A stretch of DNA of 64,000 nt from Albidovulum litorale (GTDB lineage Bacteria > Pseudomonadota > Alphaproteobacteria > Rhodobacterales > Rhodobacteraceae), in the NCBI RefSeq assembly GCF_025751495.1, contig NZ_JAOWKZ010000001.1:751920-815919 (forward strand), in the 5' to 3' direction. Shown in pieces: positions 61,025 to 64,000 of this stretch; the stretch's first letter is position 1, and each line of letters begins with the position of its first letter. A model generated the notes under the pieces. It worked only from the letters and a program-made list of their open reading frames with translations, searched no databases and was not told where the DNA came from. A program made the position numbers and the translations under genes.

Positions 61025-62566
61025 ATGGCCCTGATGCCCGATATCGTCATCGGTTCCGGCCCCTCCGGTGTTGCGGCTGCAAAAGCGCTGCTGGCGCGTG
61101 GCCGTCCGGTCCTGATGCTAGATGGCGGCAAGGTGCTGGAACCCGAGGCCGAAGCCCGCCGCACGGCCCTCGCCAACGATGATCCCGGCACGTGGGGGCA
61201 GGCAGCGCGCGACGCGTGGATGGAGCCGCAATTTGCCGCCGCGCCGGGTCAGGTTCGCCGTTACGGTTCGGATTTCGCGATGGAGGACGGGGCGGACACC
61301 TTCGCCAACCTGCCCGGCTGGATGGGCCTGCGTGCATCACGCGCGGCCGGGGGCCTGTCGAACCTCTGGGGTTCGGCCGTGCTGCCCTATGCGCAGAAGG
61401 ACATGGTGGACTGGCCGATCTCGGCCGACGACCTCGCGCCACATTACCGTGCCGTGGCGGGATTCCTACCGGTGGCGGGCATACCGGACGAGATTGAAAC
61501 CACACTACCGGCCTTCCCGATGGAGGGAAGAACCGGCATCGAGCCGTCAACACAGGCGCGGGAACTGCTGGCCCGCGTCGATGCACGGCGCGCGGTGCTA
61601 TCCGGGATGGGCGTACATGCGGGCCCCGCCCGTCAGGCCGTCGACACCTCCTGCCACCTCTGCGGCCTCTGCCTGCATGGCTGCCCTTTTGGGTTCATCT
61701 GGTCGGCGCGCGATACTCTGGCCGACTTGCGGCAGGACCCGGGTTTCACCTACCGTCCCGGCGCCGTCGTCACCCGGATCGAGGAGGGGCCGGACCGCAT
61801 CACGCTCCATCTCGGCGATGGCACTACCGTCACCGGCGCACGCGCCTTCCTTGGAGCTGGCGTTCTGGAAACGGCGCGCATCCTCATGGCGTCGCAACCA
61901 AGCCTTCACGAACTGGTGCTGAAGGACAGCCAGCACGCCTTCCTGCCGATGCTGCACCGCTGGCGCAACTCCACTCGCCCCGACCGGGGGCCATTCCACA
62001 CGCTGCCGCAGGCCTTCGTCGAGATTGACGCGCCCGAGGTGTCACCCTTCCTCGTTCATTCCCAGCTTTACACCTGGAACGAACATTTCCCCCGCGATCT
62101 TGTCGAGAACTATGCGAGAAAAGTGCCCGGCTCCGCCCCCCTCTTCACCGCACTGGCAAGGCGGCTGATCGTGGCGCAGCTCTTCCTGCATTCGGACCAT
62201 TCGCACCGGATATCTCTCAGCCTTGCCAGCGATGGGCGGTTACAGGCACGGCTGGAGGCAAACCCGGCAATGGAGCGCATTCTGACGGCCGCCGCCGGGC
62301 ACATGGGCCGTGCAATGCGCAAAGTGGGACTGTTGCCACTCATCTTCGCCGCCCGTCCCGGTGTACCCGGATCGAGTTTTCATGTCGGGGCCTCCATCCC
62401 GATGTCCGCCGAACCGAAGGCGGGCGAGTCCGATCCACTGGGCCGTCCACTCGGCTGGGACAGACTGCACCTGATCGACGCGTCCAGCCTGCCTGCGATC
62501 CCGGCGACAACGATCACCTTTTCGGTCATGGCCAACGCCCACCGCATCGGTACGCTGGCGCCTTAA
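61025..62566 (+). CDS. GMC-family FAD oxidoreductase with a ferredoxin-like Cys motif
   Basis: 513 residues. FAD-binding PDIVIGSGPSGVAAAKALLA at the N-terminus and the C-terminal IDASSLPAIPATTITFSVMANAHRI typical of GMC oxidoreductases. Near residues 210-222 lies CHLCGLCLHGCPFG, the CxxCxxCxxxCP pattern of [4Fe-4S] ferredoxins, so electrons may pass from FAD to a cluster rather than to O2. Start at 61025 or 61034 is uncertain, as no clear ribosome binding site is seen. Its 3' end overlaps the glycosyltransferase gene by four bases, convergent. Confidence 0.8.
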   Translation: MALMPDIVIGSGPSGVAAAKALLARGRPVLMLDGGKVLEPEAEARRTALANDDPGTWGQAARDAWMEPQFAAAPGQVRRYGSDFAMEDGADTFANLPGWMGLRASRAAGGLSNLWGSAVLPYAQKDMVDWPISADDLAPHYRAVAGFLPVAGIPDEIETTLPAFPMEGRTGIEPSTQARELLARVDARRAVLSGMGVHAGPARQAVDTSCHLCGLCLHGCPFGFIWSARDTLADLRQDPGFTYRPGAVVTRIEEGPDRITLHLGDGTTVTGARAFLGAGVLETARILMASQPSLHELVLKDSQHAFLPMLHRWRNSTRPDRGPFHTLPQAFVEIDAPEVSPFLVHSQLYTWNEHFPRDLVENYARKVPGSAPLFTALARRLIVAQLFLHSDHSHRISLSLASDGRLQARLEANPAMERILTAAAGHMGRAMRKVGLLPLIFAARPGVPGSSFHVGASIPMSAEPKAGESDPLGRPLGWDRLHLIDASSLPAIPATTITFSVMANAHRIGTLAP

Positions 62567-63822
62567 GCCCCTTTCTCGAACGCCCCAGCCTCAAGCGCCT
62601 TGGCCAGTTCGGCGTCGCCCTTTCGCTGCGCCGCGCGGGCAAATGCGGCGCCAAATGCCTTCAGAACCCGGTCCTCGCGCCAGACCTCGGTGAAAGCCTT
62701 GCGGGCGGCGTCCGAGCGGGCGGCACGGGTTTTCGGGTCTGATTGGATCGCCCGCATTGCATCAACCAGTTCGTCCTCGGTCTCAAAGAGGGCCCCCGCG
62801 CCCGACCGTTCCACGATCTCGGGGAATGGCCCCAGCCTGCGGGCGATGACCGGTGTGCCAAGCCGGAAGCTTTCGATCAGGATGATGCCGAAGGTCTCAT
62901 AGCAGACCGAGGGCACGATGAGCCCGAGCGCCCCCCGATAGTAGGCGTTCAGTTCATCGGGACTCTTGCGGCCAAGGAACTGGATATTCCGGCGCCCGCC
63001 CGCCAGCCGCTTCAACTCATCCGCATAATCTCCGTCGCCGAGGATCAAGAGGTCCGCATCGGGATAGCGGTCCATCGCCGGGAACACGTCCTGCAGGCCC
63101 TTGATCTTCTCCAGCCGCCCCACGAACAGAAAATAGGGGCGCGGATGGCCGGTATAGGGCTCGGCCAGTTCCGGCAGGTCGGGCAGGAAATAGGGCAGGA
63201 CCTGCATCTCCTGCCTCAGACCGAACTCCGCATGCTTCAACCGGCTGAATTCGCTTTTTGCGATGATCAGGTCCATATGATCCAGTGCCCGGTCGAGCAT
63301 CCCGGTATGCCGCCAGAGTTGCGGCGGGCGTTTGAAACTCAGCTGGCATTTCAGGCAATGCTTTTCATCGCAAAGCTCGCGCCCGTAACGCCAGAGAACA
63401 TGGCTTGGGCAGACCAGCCAATGTTCATGCGCCTCATAGACCTTTAGCCCCTCGCCCATCGGCAACAGGCCGGGCCCGCCGATGAGTGAGGTGTTGTTGT
63501 GCCAGATAATGTCCGGTTTTCGCTGGTCTAGGATCTCGCGGATGTGTCCAGCATGGACGACCGGCCGACCAAGCTGCTGTGTCAGAAGATTCGAGACGAA
63601 GCCGTTCTTGGCGCGAAGGCCAATCCGCCTCACCCCGTCGGGCGATCCTTCCGCCTGAAGCTTGCCGCCAAGGATCAGATAGCTGTCCTCGTCATGCACG
63701 ACCGTAACGTCATGCCCCCGCGCCGCCAGCGCGCGCGCCATGCGCTGCACGCCGATCGCGTCGCCGCCAAAGGAATAGGGCGGGTAGAAGGTGGTGAACA
63801 TGACAATGGACAGCGACCTCAT
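62563..63822 (-). CDS. Glycosyltransferase family 4
   Basis: 419 residues, GT-B fold retaining glycosyltransferase. TFYPPYSFGGDAIGVQRMAR opens the N-terminal domain; EAHEHWLVCPSHVLWRYGRE with later Cys (CDEKHCLKC) is a Cys-rich acceptor-side region seen in a GT4 subgroup; YFLFVGRLEKIKGLQ and SVCYETFGIILIESF hold the donor-binding Ex7E motif. Donor and acceptor unknown. Overlaps the upstream membrane gene by four bases. Confidence 0.9.
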   Translation of the reverse strand: MRSLSIVMFTTFYPPYSFGGDAIGVQRMARALAARGHDVTVVHDEDSYLILGGKLQAEGSPDGVRRIGLRAKNGFVSNLLTQQLGRPVVHAGHIREILDQRKPDIIWHNNTSLIGGPGLLPMGEGLKVYEAHEHWLVCPSHVLWRYGRELCDEKHCLKCQLSFKRPPQLWRHTGMLDRALDHMDLIIAKSEFSRLKHAEFGLRQEMQVLPYFLPDLPELAEPYTGHPRPYFLFVGRLEKIKGLQDVFPAMDRYPDADLLILGDGDYADELKRLAGGRRNIQFLGRKSPDELNAYYRGALGLIVPSVCYETFGIILIESFRLGTPVIARRLGPFPEIVERSGAGALFETEDELVDAMRAIQSDPKTRAARSDAARKAFTEVWREDRVLKAFGAAFARAAQRKGDAELAKALEAGAFEKGA

Positions 63823-64000
63823 ACCGGGATCTCCGGTGCGGCGGGCCGCGCATAGGACAGGAACAGCCGCAGGCGGTCGCGCATGAAGAGCAGCGTCAGC
63901 GCGGCAAAGGTGACGACCCCCGTGAGGATGCTAACCGCGACATCGACGATCAGCGGCGCGCCGACAAGCGCCCGATGGGTCAGGATCACCACCGATGCCA
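63819..64000 (-). CDS. Membrane protein C-terminus, probable polysaccharide flippase (partial)
   Basis: The last 60 residues of a gene that continues beyond the right edge. Two hydrophobic stretches (LVGAPLIVDVAVSILTGVV and TFAALTLLFM) are followed by a basic tail RDRLRLFLSYAR. This resembles the end of Wzx-type flippases, and the coupling (ATGA) to a glycosyltransferase fits, but the identification is mostly by context. Confidence 0.45.
   Translation of the reverse strand, partial: ASVVILTHRALVGAPLIVDVAVSILTGVVTFAALTLLFMRDRLRLFLSYARPAAPEIPV

Overview
The window looks like chromosome from a GC-rich alphaproteobacterium of the Rhodobacteraceae. The evidence is the dcw order mraZ-rsmH-ftsL-ftsI-murE-murF-mraY with a long mraZ leader, a DUF1127 gene followed by a CcsR ('cuckoo') RNA array, a SAM-II riboswitch in front of metZ, ubiTUV with an FNR-type box, and many minus-strand operons joined by ATGA/GTGA overlaps. 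I saw no prophage, insertion sequence, integrase, rRNA or CRISPR array. Species cannot be named from sequence alone.

Layout. 1-11 kb: minus-strand peptidoglycan and division cluster. murD runs off the left edge and is separated from mraY by about 3 kb of unrelated genes (FKBP isomerase, small secreted protein, SDR, membrane protein, DUF2161). The mraZ leader (10984-11618) holds a 13-bp terminator-like hairpin and fits the UpsM sRNA arrangement of Rhodobacter. 11.6-13.6 kb: mrp, then DUF1127 plus six or seven CUCCUCCC-loop hairpins and a terminator. 13.6-22 kb: uvrD, an FMN 2-hydroxyacid dehydrogenase, pyruvate carboxylase, DUF2314 and tRNA-Gly. 22-31 kb: a Glu-rich repeat protein, a transglutaminase-like protease, hisB-hisH-glutaminase, an amidinotransferase, folE2, riboswitch-controlled metZ, a lipoprotein and a GST.

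30.8-46.9 kb is the most distinctive region. A LysR regulator is divergent from phnW-phnA-phnY-pbfA, which degrades 2-aminoethylphosphonate and its 1-hydroxy derivative to acetate, phosphate and ammonia. Tail-to-tail with it is a five-gene Opp/Dpp-type ABC importer. Beyond the importer lie a cytoplasmic phosphonate monoester hydrolase-like enzyme, a DeoR regulator with a three-fold 10-bp repeat in its promoter, and an inositol-monophosphatase-family enzyme. Together they suggest (inference) import of an esterified phosphonate, cleavage inside the cell, and degradation of both halves.

46.9-56 kb: ribD-nrdR, yjbQ-DUF616, ubiVUT for oxygen-independent ubiquinone synthesis, a dienelactone hydrolase, small secreted proteins, a GC-poor gene of unknown function and a YdcZ-type membrane protein. 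56-64 kb: surface polysaccharide genes (FAD-dependent mutase-like enzyme, nucleotide-sugar dehydrogenase, epimerase, GMC oxidoreductase with a ferredoxin-like Cys motif, glycosyltransferase, probable flippase end).

Starts were chosen by ribosome binding site, overlap with the upstream gene and known family N-termini. Family names come from recognised motifs, not from a database search.
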